Source: an uncultured Candidatus Saccharibacteria bacterium (lineage in GTDB: Bacteria; Patescibacteriota; Saccharimonadia; Saccharimonadales; Saccharimonadaceae). Taken from it: a stretch of DNA of 64,000 bases. The stretch lies in assembly GCA_937990725.1 (NCBI GenBank), contig CALKQS010000007.1, positions 49,538-113,537 of the forward strand, written 5' to 3'. The number at the start of each line of letters is the position of its first letter. Within the stretch, counting starts at the first letter, position 1. The notes under the pieces were generated by a model. The model had not been told where the DNA came from and did no database searches. It saw only the letters and a list, made by a program, of their open reading frames with translations. A program made the translations under genes and the position numbers. Positions 1 to 7,678 of the stretch are shown piece by piece.

Positions 1-1782
1 GCTGATGCAGATGTGCTGAGTGAGCACGTGTCGTTTGGTGATGAGGGCATGCCCTGGCAGGATGAACTCGCTGCTTCATCTACTCAATCGCACGTCGATG
101 ATGTCGCTCCAGCAGAATTACTAACGGCCGAGCGCGCCATGTCCGATGCAGCAGTGGCTAATGACAACCCATCGTCACAGCCAGAGGAGATGCGCACTGA
201 GGATGCTATGCCAGAGGCTCACGTCGATCGCCCATTGCCGCTACTGAGTACGTATAATGAGCACCGAGCGACTCCTGAACCATACCTCGATACTCCATTG
301 CCTGACTCGCAAGAGGAAGCGAATGCTATTGATGCAGCTGATGTCGCTCAGAATACGAATGACACTGTGCAAAACACGGTAGCAATGCAATTGTCAGATA
401 CTCCTGATGGCCAACCGGAGCAGCTATATGCACCCACCACACCACTGTTTGCGCCGGCAGATGATGTCGTAGCCAAGGCGCAGCAGATTATTGCTGCTCA
501 CCCTGAGACATCCACCAATGATACACCAACGTCTCCACAAAAAGAGGAGGATATGCCAGAGAATGCGCCTGAAGTTGTGCCAATTACGCTTTCTCGGCCA
601 GCCGACCAACAGACTGAGCCATCGGTTGCTGATGCGTCAGCTATGCATACTGCAGATGAGACAGCACCAACCGAGCCAAATGATGATCAAGCAGCTGCTC
701 CATCTATTCAGCGTCCGCGTGGTCGCTTTATGGACATCGTGGGTGGCGCAGCCCCAGTTGCTGCAGCTGCCCAAACGGCTCGCCCACGGGTGCGCCGCCA
801 GGGTGCGGTGGTTGAGCCGCTGACAAGTAGTGCACCAGTGGTTGGCATGGATATTCGCCCTGCGCCTGGGCATGAGCTAGCGCAGCATCACGCAGGAGCA
901 GCATCGAGTCCTTCGGCAAGTGATGAGGCTAAAGCATCTGATGTAGGAACGCCTGATGGAGCGCCATCTGCAGATGCGCTCGACCTCCAGCCTGGTGATG
1001 AAAAGCCGCTAAGCTACACGCCATTCTTACCTGATGTCGAGACCAAGGTCGATAAGCGCCCACTGGGTGGTGCTGATACGCTAGTGGGTGATGTGCCAAC
1101 TTTGGCCGATACTACTCCGATGGGAATGTATCATGATGAGCATGCCTCAGCTGAGCAATTCATTGATGCGCTGACAGATACGAGCGAGAATGCGCCATCA
1201 CTTTATCCGGCCGATGATCACTACCCACTACCCGAGCAAGATACACCAGAGACTGCTACAGCGGATGATGAGCCCATGTATCAGCTAGAGGATCACTATG
1301 GCGCCGACCGGTCGCTCTACCCGGATGAACCAGCCGACTCTCATGAGGCATCGGCTGATGGAGCAGGGCCGCAGTTTGCAGAAGATGAGATCGACCTGAG
1401 CTTGCCCGTGCCTGGCCCTGGCGAGCCAGATATCGACTACTACGGCGAAGCAGAGCGAGTCGAAGCTGAGCCAATGACGGTGGAGACTGAGTGGGATGAT
1501 GAGCCAACCGCGAGCGACCAAGCACACGTCAATACCATCGAAGAAGCGGCTGCCACTACCCAAAATGGCGACACTGCGCTCGCCCTCCACCAAGCACTCC
1601 AAGAAGAGAACGAAGGCAATGTCGTTGCACCAATCTACAGTGCTGAGGAATTTACCCGCGCGCCAAAGAAGTCGCGCCGCCGCCCCGAGCAAGCCGCCGG
1701 CTGGATTTGGCTGCTGTGGATCGTCATGCTACTGGCACTTGGTGCTGGCCTTGGCGCGGTCTATTACACACTCTTTACCTAG
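1..1782 (+). CDS. Acidic low-complexity protein with C-terminal membrane anchor (5' end outside window)
   Basis: The frame is open from the first base, so the gene very probably starts upstream; the first possible start inside the window is a GTG at 13. About 590 residues are visible, rich in Asp, Glu, Ala, Pro and Thr, with no enzymatic motif. A short basic patch (KKSRRRPEQ) precedes one hydrophobic helix at the extreme C-terminus (WIWLLWIVMLLALGAGLG), which predicts a tail-anchored or single-pass protein with a long disordered cytoplasmic part. The pcrA promoter begins about 20 nt after the stop codon. No function is recognised; a scaffold or envelope-tethering role would be a guess. Confidence 0.7.
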   Translation, partial: ADADVLSEHVSFGDEGMPWQDELAASSTQSHVDDVAPAELLTAERAMSDAAVANDNPSSQPEEMRTEDAMPEAHVDRPLPLLSTYNEHRATPEPYLDTPLPDSQEEANAIDAADVAQNTNDTVQNTVAMQLSDTPDGQPEQLYAPTTPLFAPADDVVAKAQQIIAAHPETSTNDTPTSPQKEEDMPENAPEVVPITLSRPADQQTEPSVADASAMHTADETAPTEPNDDQAAAPSIQRPRGRFMDIVGGAAPVAAAAQTARPRVRRQGAVVEPLTSSAPVVGMDIRPAPGHELAQHHAGAASSPSASDEAKASDVGTPDGAPSADALDLQPGDEKPLSYTPFLPDVETKVDKRPLGGADTLVGDVPTLADTTPMGMYHDEHASAEQFIDALTDTSENAPSLYPADDHYPLPEQDTPETATADDEPMYQLEDHYGADRSLYPDEPADSHEASADGAGPQFAEDEIDLSLPVPGPGEPDIDYYGEAERVEAEPMTVETEWDDEPTASDQAHVNTIEEAAATTQNGDTALALHQALQEENEGNVVAPIYSAEEFTRAPKKSRRRPEQAAGWIWLLWIVMLLALGAGLGAVYYTLFT

Positions 1783-1803
1783 CGCCAGTGCAGCAGCATC
1801 CGG

Positions 1804-1809
1804 TATAAT
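1804..1809 (+). promoter_or_regulatory. -10 element TATAAT of pcrA
   Basis: TATAAT ends 8 nt before the ATG at 1818 and no Shine-Dalgarno sequence intervenes, so the transcript is predicted to start at or next to the start codon (leaderless). Confidence 0.65.
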
Positions 1810-1817
1810 AGGCTACT

Positions 1818-3965
1818 ATGGATATACTTGATGGATTGAACGACGCCCAGCGTTCGGCAGTGGTGGCATCTGATGGTCCAGTCTTAATTCTCGCAGGAGC
1901 GGGCAGCGGCAAAACAAAAACGCTCACGCACCGCATTGCCTACCTCCTAACCGAGCAGGGCATCTGGCCGAATGAGGTCTTGGCTGTTACCTTCACCAAC
2001 AAAGCAGCCCGCGAGATGCGCCAGCGCCTCTGGCAGATTGCTGGGCATACCCAGGTAAGCTCGCCTCACGCGCCACAAACCGATCAACCACCTCGCTCCT
2101 TCATGCCGTGGATGGGGACATTCCATGGTATTTGCGTGCGGATCTTGCGGCGCGATGGCGCGGCTATTAGCATTCCGTCAAATTTTGTAATTTACGACGA
2201 AGATGACCGCCAAGGGCTCATCAAACAAGCGATGAAGCAGCTCTCCATCGGGACAGACAAGCTCAAGCCGCGTGCCGCCAGTGCAGCAATTAGCAAAGCT
2301 AAGAATCAACTCCTCTCGCCCAGCGACTATGCGGCTAGTGCGCGGTTTCCCTTCCAGCAGGCAGTGGCAGAGATCTACCAGCTGTATGAGCAGCTGCTGG
2401 CCGATGCAGGTGCGCTCGATTTTGACGACCTCCTGCTCGAGACGGTACGCCTCCTGCGCGGTCACCCGACGGTGCGTCAGCGCTATCAAGCGCAGTTTAA
2501 GCATATTCTCGTTGACGAGTATCAGGACACGAATGCTGCGCAGTATCAGATCATTAAGCTGCTAGTCAACCCACAGCGTAATATCTGCGTGGTAGGAGAT
2601 GACTGGCAGTCCATCTATAGCTGGCGTGGCGCAGATTTTACGAATATTCTCAATTTTGAGCGCGATTTCCCGGGGGCGCTGGTGGTGAAGCTCGAGCAAA
2701 ATTATCGCTCGACGGGCGCTATTCTCGAAGCTGCTGGCAATGTAATCAACAAAAATCAGCAGCGGACGGACAAAACCCTCTGGACGGCAGCCGGCCCAGG
2801 TGCACCAGTGCAGGTGCAAGCTGCCTATGATGAAGCAGAGGAGGCGTATACCATTGCCAGCCAGATTGCTGCGCAGGTGGCGATGGGTGAGCGCGACTAT
2901 AGCGACTTTGCTGTCTTGTATCGCACCAACGCCCAGAGCTATGCCTTCGAGCGGGCCTTCAACCAGCAGCGCGTGCCATACCAGTTGGTTGGTGGGGTGC
3001 GGTTTTATGACCGTAAGGAGATTAAGGATATCTTGGCCTATCTGCGCCTTATCTACCAGCCAAATGACCGCGTGAGCTTTAGCCGGATCGCTAATGTACC
3101 AACGCGGGGGATTGGCGCAACGAGCCTGGAGAAGTTCCTCATCTGGCAGAGCACTAGCGGGCTCGATATCATTAGTGCGCTGGTTAATGCCCGCCAGGCA
3201 GCGGCACTGACGAAGCGGGCGCAGACTGCCCTGACGCAGCTGGGCCAGTTGTTACGCGGCTTCCAAGCGCAGGTCGAGGCTGCGGCCGACCCAAGCCAAT
3301 TGATTGATGATGTGATTACCAAGACGGGCTACCGCGACTATGTTCTTGATGGCTCACCCCAGGCCGATGATCGCGAGGCCAACCTCAGCGCACTGCTGTC
3401 TGATGCGCGGGCCTTTGCCAGTATGCCGGACTTTCTTGAGGAAGTTGCGCTTATGTCTTCGGTCGATCAAGCGACGGGTGTGCACAGCGTGACGCTGATG
3501 ACGCTCCACGCTGCCAAGGGGTTGGAGTTTCCGGTGGTGTATATGGTGGGGCTTGAGGATGGCCTATTTCCCAGTGCTCGGGCGCTCGAGGAGGGGCCAG
3601 CCGCACTCGAAGAGGAGCGTCGCCTCTGTTATGTGGGGATGACACGCGCTCGACAGGAGCTCTATATGAGCTATGCGCAGAGCCGCTTGCAATTTGGTAG
3701 CCGCAGCTACAACAGCCCATCACGCTTTCTCGACGATATGGGCATGAGCCTGTCGATGGTGCATACCGAACCAGCTACATCAGTGTATGACGATGCGCTC
3801 GATGAGGTAATGCCGTATGAGGTTGGCGATATGGTGCGGTCGCTCCAGTTTGGCGATGGTGAGGTGATCGACATCGATGGCATGGCAGTGAGTGTGCGCT
3901 TTACAAATGGCTCTACCAAGAAGCTCAATGTGCAGTATGCCCGCCTTGAGAAAATTACTCCCTAG
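1818..3965 (+). CDS. pcrA: UvrD/PcrA/Rep-family superfamily 1 DNA helicase
   Basis: ATP-dependent 3'-5' DNA helicase used in excision repair and in clearing replication blocks. All SF1A motifs are visible in order: Walker A AGAGSGKT (residues 26-33), motif Ia VTFTNKAAREM, motif II VDEYQDTN, motif III VVGDDWQSIYSWRGAD, motif IV EQNYRST, motif V HAAKGLEFP, and motif VI EEERRLCYVGMTRAR. The final 45 residues (GDMVRSLQFGDGEVIDIDG) match the Tudor-like tail typical of PcrA/UvrD, which contacts RNA polymerase. Length (715 aa) is normal. The ATG at 1818 sits directly behind a TATAAT box, consistent with a leaderless start. uvrA lies in the same window, so two repair functions are present. PcrA and UvrD cannot be separated from sequence alone. 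Confidence 0.93.
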   Translation: MDILDGLNDAQRSAVVASDGPVLILAGAGSGKTKTLTHRIAYLLTEQGIWPNEVLAVTFTNKAAREMRQRLWQIAGHTQVSSPHAPQTDQPPRSFMPWMGTFHGICVRILRRDGAAISIPSNFVIYDEDDRQGLIKQAMKQLSIGTDKLKPRAASAAISKAKNQLLSPSDYAASARFPFQQAVAEIYQLYEQLLADAGALDFDDLLLETVRLLRGHPTVRQRYQAQFKHILVDEYQDTNAAQYQIIKLLVNPQRNICVVGDDWQSIYSWRGADFTNILNFERDFPGALVVKLEQNYRSTGAILEAAGNVINKNQQRTDKTLWTAAGPGAPVQVQAAYDEAEEAYTIASQIAAQVAMGERDYSDFAVLYRTNAQSYAFERAFNQQRVPYQLVGGVRFYDRKEIKDILAYLRLIYQPNDRVSFSRIANVPTRGIGATSLEKFLIWQSTSGLDIISALVNARQAAALTKRAQTALTQLGQLLRGFQAQVEAAADPSQLIDDVITKTGYRDYVLDGSPQADDREANLSALLSDARAFASMPDFLEEVALMSSVDQATGVHSVTLMTLHAAKGLEFPVVYMVGLEDGLFPSARALEEGPAALEEERRLCYVGMTRARQELYMSYAQSRLQFGSRSYNSPSRFLDDMGMSLSMVHTEPATSVYDDALDEVMPYEVGDMVRSLQFGDGEVIDIDGMAVSVRFTNGSTKKLNVQYARLEKITP

Positions 3966-3989
3966 AATTACCCGTCATCAGCCAAAAAA

Positions 3990-3998
3990 TGCTATACT
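3990..3998 (+). promoter_or_regulatory. Extended -10 (TGC-TATACT) of the murE-like gene
   Basis: TGC precedes TATACT (3993-3998) and the ATG at 4005 follows after exactly 6 nt, the commonest spacing in this window for predicted leaderless genes. Confidence 0.7.
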
Positions 3999-4004
3999 AA
4001 AAAA

Positions 4005-5300
4005 ATGAAAAACACACTTGTAAAGCAGCTGCGCCGCCTCTTGCCCGCAGCGATGATTCACACTCTCGAAGAAGCGTATCGGCGGAGCCGCATTGCCCTG
4101 GTAGCGGCACGCTATGGCAACCCAGCGAGGCACCTGCGCGTCATTGCCGTGACGGGTACGAATGGTAAGACGACCACTGTTAATTACATCAATGAAATCC
4201 TCAAAGCCGGTGGCCGCCGCACCGCAATGTTCTCCACAGCACTGATCGAGGTGGCAGGCCAGCGCCAGCTCAACGACCTCAATGCGACGGTTGGCTCTAC
4301 CGCGCGGATGCAGCAGTTCTTTGCTGAGGCTAAGCGAGCCAACGTGGACTTTGTTGTGTTAGAAATTACCAGTCACGCACTTGATCAACATAAGCTTGAT
4401 GGTGTGCCAATTGACGTTGCAATCATGACCAACCTCACCCAAGATCACCTCGACTACCATAAGACGATGGAGCGCTATGCCGCCGCCAAAGGTAAACTCT
4501 TTGCCCGGAAGCCGCGCTTTATTGTGCTCAACCGTGATGACGAATGGTTTCCATTCTTTGACAAGTACATGGCGCGTGAGCAGAAGATTACCTATGGTCA
4601 AGATGCAGCTGCCACAGCCCGCATCACGCAGGCAGCGACCCGCAAAGAGGGTGGCAGTGCAACGGTGCTTTTTGGTGATGCGACAAAGCTACCACTGACA
4701 ACACATCTTCCGGGGATATTTAATATTTACAACATGACGGCTGCAGCGGCTGCTTGCCAATTGCTGGGCGTCGCACCAGCGGACATTGCTCGGGGCGTGG
4801 CTAACCTCACTGGCGTGCCAGGGCGCTTCGAGCGTGTACCGGTGGATACGCCATACGATGTGGTAGTCGATTATGCCCACACCCCTGACGCACTCGAGAA
4901 GCTACTGACCTCGGCGCGGGCCATTACCAAGCAGCGTATCATCTTGGTGTTTGGCGCGACGGGCGATCGCGACAAAGCGAAGCGACCCATCATGGGTGAG
5001 ATTGCTGCTCGTCTGGCCGACCAGATCATCGTTACCGACGAGGAAAGCTACAACGAAGAGCCAGCCGGCATTCGCCAGGCAATCCTGCGCGGCATCCACC
5101 AGGCTGGCGGGGTAGACCACACCAAGGAGATTGCCGACCGGCGCGAGGCTATTGCTCAGGCGCTCGCCATCGCCCGGGCAGGCGATACTATTCTTATCAC
5201 TGGTATGGGCCATGAGCAATTTCGTATCATCAACGGCCAGCGCCAACCATGGAATGACGCGGCAGTGGTGCGAAGTTTGGTTGCTGAGCATAAGCAGTAG
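4005..5300 (+). CDS. murE: MurE-like Mur ligase (UDP-N-acetylmuramoyl peptide synthetase family)
   Basis: ATP-dependent amino-acid ligase of cytoplasmic peptidoglycan precursor synthesis. The P-loop is TGTNGKTT (residues 50-57). The central Mur motifs ITSHALDQHKLDG, MTNLTQDHLDYH and YAHTPDALEKLL, and the C-terminal ATGDRDKAKRPIMG, identify the MurE branch. At 431 aa it is shorter than usual because the UMP-binding N-terminal domain is cut to about 45 residues. The position where MurE normally carries DNPR (diaminopimelate) or DNPA (lysine) reads TDEESYNEEP, so the added amino acid cannot be predicted. It is monocistronic behind its own extended -10. It could instead be another MurE-family ligase such as a MurT/CphA relative, but the H-D-H motifs favour MurE. 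Confidence 0.8.
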   Translation: MKNTLVKQLRRLLPAAMIHTLEEAYRRSRIALVAARYGNPARHLRVIAVTGTNGKTTTVNYINEILKAGGRRTAMFSTALIEVAGQRQLNDLNATVGSTARMQQFFAEAKRANVDFVVLEITSHALDQHKLDGVPIDVAIMTNLTQDHLDYHKTMERYAAAKGKLFARKPRFIVLNRDDEWFPFFDKYMAREQKITYGQDAAATARITQAATRKEGGSATVLFGDATKLPLTTHLPGIFNIYNMTAAAAACQLLGVAPADIARGVANLTGVPGRFERVPVDTPYDVVVDYAHTPDALEKLLTSARAITKQRIILVFGATGDRDKAKRPIMGEIAARLADQIIVTDEESYNEEPAGIRQAILRGIHQAGGVDHTKEIADRREAIAQALAIARAGDTILITGMGHEQFRIINGQRQPWNDAAVVRSLVAEHKQ

Positions 5301-5378
5301 CGATATTCCGACCCCTGATACAGTGAGGCTTTAAGGCGGGCTTTTGCAGGCTATCCACTAGCTTTTTTGCCCACATTT

Positions 5379-5387
5379 TGCTATACT
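5379..5387 (+). promoter_or_regulatory. Extended -10 (TGC-TATACT) of the G5-domain wall-protein operon
   Basis: TATACT at 5382-5387 with TGC before it. The nearest sensible in-frame ATG is at 5417, giving a leader of about 23 nt with no clear Shine-Dalgarno sequence, so this gene departs from the usual 6-10-nt spacing. Confidence 0.6.
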
Positions 5388-5416
5388 ACATCGTAGCGTA
5401 CATTGCTACGCAGATT

Positions 5417-6586
5417 ATGATACAGTCTATTCCATTTTTGAAGTTTCTCTCGCCACGCAATCTTGCTGTCGCTGGTATGGTTGCGCTGGTTGGTATTGGC
5501 TTGTGGCGGATTCCGTCTGTCCATGCGGCGTCGCGCCAGCCGGGTAGTGGTGAGCATATCATCACACTGCACGAAGGCGCAGCCAAGCGCGGGTTCTATA
5601 CCAAGGCGACTACCTTGCGTGATGCGTTGCGTGAGGCAAATGTGCGACTGGATAGCAAAGATCGCACTGAGCCTGAGCTTGATACACCACTAGAGAGCGC
5701 CTCGTACGAAGTAAACATCTATCGAGCGCGACCAGTGGTGATTCGCGATGGTGGGGCAGATACGAAGCTTATTACCGCTTATCGCACGGGCAAGCAGATT
5801 GCTGAGCAGGCGGGTATTCCACTGCACGATGAAGACCAAGCGGTGCTGGCTCGCTCGCGCGATATCATTGCTGATGGGGCAGCGGAGGTAATGACGATCC
5901 GCCGCGCAACACCCTTTACGCTTGTATTTTATGGCAAAACCATCCAGGCGTACACGATGGAGAAGACGGTCGGCGCAATGCTTAAGGCTAAGAAAATTAC
6001 CCTAGGTGCTGATGATACGCTATCGGTACCGGTTAATGCGCCACTGACGACTGGTATGACAGTAGAGCTCTGGCGTAATGGTAAGCAGACGGTGACGGTA
6101 GAGGAAGAAGTCGATTTCAAGACGGAGGAGATTAAGGATGCCGACCGCGAGCGTGGCAAAAAAGAAGTCAAGACTGAGGGTAAAAAAGGCAAGAAGGCCG
6201 TGACGTACGAGATTATTATGAAGAATGGCCGCGAAGAGTCGCGCAAGCAGCTCAGTAGTGTGGTAACGCAAGAGCCAGTCAACCGGGTCGAGATCGTGGG
6301 GACGAAGAAGAAGTCGGTCGATACTACCTTTAGTGGTGATTTTGCAGGGGCACTAGCAAAACTACGTAGCTGCGAAGGGGGTTACACCTCAAATACTGGC
6401 AATGGTTACTACGGTGCGTATCAATTTGACATCAAGACCTGGGGTGGCTTTGGTGGCTATGCCAATGCAGCAGAAGCACCACCAGAGGTCCAAGACCAAA
6501 AAGCCTGGGAAACGTACCAGCGTCGTGGCTGGCAACCCTGGCCAACATGTAAGAATAAGATGGGACTGCAAGACATCTACCGCTAG
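5417..6586 (+). CDS. RpfB-like secreted protein: DUF348 x3, G5 domain, Rpf transglycosylase-like domain
   Basis: Predicted secreted peptidoglycan hydrolase resembling actinobacterial resuscitation-promoting factor B. The N-terminus has a signal or anchor segment (NLAVAGMVALVGIGLW, then VHAAS). Three DUF348 (ubiquitin-like) units follow at about residues 40-210. A lysine/glutamate-rich G5 domain (VTVEEEVDFKTEEI ... NRVEIVGTKKK) lies at about 215-300. A C-terminal lysozyme-like Rpf domain contains LRSCEGGYTSNTGNGYYG, where the Glu after Cys is the expected catalytic acid. The ATG at 5417 was chosen because an upstream TTG lies inside the promoter itself. It is followed after 21 nt by a second G5 protein, probably co-transcribed. 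In Actinobacteria RpfB remodels the wall during regrowth; the same role here is inference. Confidence 0.85.
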   Translation: MIQSIPFLKFLSPRNLAVAGMVALVGIGLWRIPSVHAASRQPGSGEHIITLHEGAAKRGFYTKATTLRDALREANVRLDSKDRTEPELDTPLESASYEVNIYRARPVVIRDGGADTKLITAYRTGKQIAEQAGIPLHDEDQAVLARSRDIIADGAAEVMTIRRATPFTLVFYGKTIQAYTMEKTVGAMLKAKKITLGADDTLSVPVNAPLTTGMTVELWRNGKQTVTVEEEVDFKTEEIKDADRERGKKEVKTEGKKGKKAVTYEIIMKNGREESRKQLSSVVTQEPVNRVEIVGTKKKSVDTTFSGDFAGALAKLRSCEGGYTSNTGNGYYGAYQFDIKTWGGFGGYANAAEAPPEVQDQKAWETYQRRGWQPWPTCKNKMGLQDIYR

Positions 6587-6607
6587 CAGCCTAGCTAAGA
6601 GAACGAG

Positions 6608-7654
6608 ATGATTACGAAGAGCCTCTATCGTCTGTGGCAGCATCGTCAACCGATGATTGCCTGCTTGCTGGGGCTGAGTGTCATAAGCGGTCTTGTCGTG
6701 GCAAGCTATGCTTCGGCCCAGAGCCCAGCAGCAGTGCCAGCTCGACTTGTTACTGTGGTGGAGAATGGTCGAGAGCGTGCTGTGTACTCGACTGCTTCGT
6801 CTGTGCGGGAGCTCATCGCTACCTCGGGTATGAAGATCGATGCCTCGCATGACTCCGTCTCGCCCCACCTTGATGAGTCGCTAGCACAAGCAGCGCCAAC
6901 AGTGACAATCCAGCGTGCTCGGTTAGTTACTGTGATAGATGGTAAGAAACGTTCTCGTGTGCTCACCGCAGCACAAACGCCGCAGGATATTGCCAAGGCG
7001 GCTGGTATGGTACTCTACCGCGAGGATAGAGTCAGCTTCCAGACACCTGGCAACATTGCACTGGACGGGCCAAGTGAGATGATGACTATTCACCGCGCAC
7101 CAACACATACAGTGACAGCGGAGGAGCCGATTGCATTTGCGACTGAGATTATCAAAGATAAGCAGCAATTCATCGGTAGCAAAACAATTAAGCGAGCTGG
7201 TCAGCCAGGCATTCGCCGCTTAACCTATACGGTCGAGATGAAGGATGGCACTGAAGTGCAGCGTCGCCTGACGGCGCAAACAGTGGTAAAGCAGCCGATT
7301 GCACAAGTAGAGGTAGTCGGGATAAAGCCCAAGAATCCATTGACGAAGAGCAAGGGTGCGCATCACTTTACTGATAGCAAAGGGGTGAGCCACCGCGAGA
7401 CATACTACGATTTGCCGATGAACGTCGCAATGCATAACTGTGGTGGCGGCACTTATACCATTCGCGGTGATGGGGCTAAGGTTGATAAAGACGGCTACAT
7501 CCTCGTGGCGGCGAATTATAGCAACTACCCACGCTGCTCGGTGGTTGAAACAAGCATGGGCCCAGGCAAAGTGTACGATACCGGTAGCTTTGCCACCAAG
7601 CATCCACACGGCTTTGACCTCGCGACGGATTGGACAAAAGCGGATGGCAAGTAA
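6608..7654 (+). CDS. Secreted G5-domain protein with C-terminal double-psi beta-barrel-like domain
   Basis: Second gene of the wall-hydrolase pair, 21 nt after its partner. The N-terminus is basic (MITKSLYRLWQHRQ), followed by a hydrophobic stretch (ACLLGLSVISGLVVASYASA), consistent with a signal peptide. Two DUF348 units (about residues 42-165) and a G5 domain (about 170-250) follow. The last 90 residues (GGGTYTIRGDGAKVDKDGYI, then FATKHPHGFDLATDW) look like the barrel fold seen in 3D/RlpA/YabE-type proteins of Gram-positive bacteria. It therefore shares architecture with its neighbour but carries a different catalytic end. Substrate and activity are inferred from family behaviour only. It is convergent with the next gene, with 24 nt between stops and no clear terminator. 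Confidence 0.72.
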   Translation: MITKSLYRLWQHRQPMIACLLGLSVISGLVVASYASAQSPAAVPARLVTVVENGRERAVYSTASSVRELIATSGMKIDASHDSVSPHLDESLAQAAPTVTIQRARLVTVIDGKKRSRVLTAAQTPQDIAKAAGMVLYREDRVSFQTPGNIALDGPSEMMTIHRAPTHTVTAEEPIAFATEIIKDKQQFIGSKTIKRAGQPGIRRLTYTVEMKDGTEVQRRLTAQTVVKQPIAQVEVVGIKPKNPLTKSKGAHHFTDSKGVSHRETYYDLPMNVAMHNCGGGTYTIRGDGAKVDKDGYILVAANYSNYPRCSVVETSMGPGKVYDTGSFATKHPHGFDLATDWTKADGK

Positions 7655-7678
7655 ATACTGCGCAGAATCCTGATATGC

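Noticed and set aside
1256..1692. Long minus-strand ORFs inside the acidic protein gene
   Set aside because: Shadows of a GC-rich repetitive coding frame, with no promoter or motif.
5378..5416. TTG start extending the RpfB-like protein by 13 residues
   Set aside because: The TTG lies inside the extended -10 box (5379-5387), so it would be upstream of transcription start.
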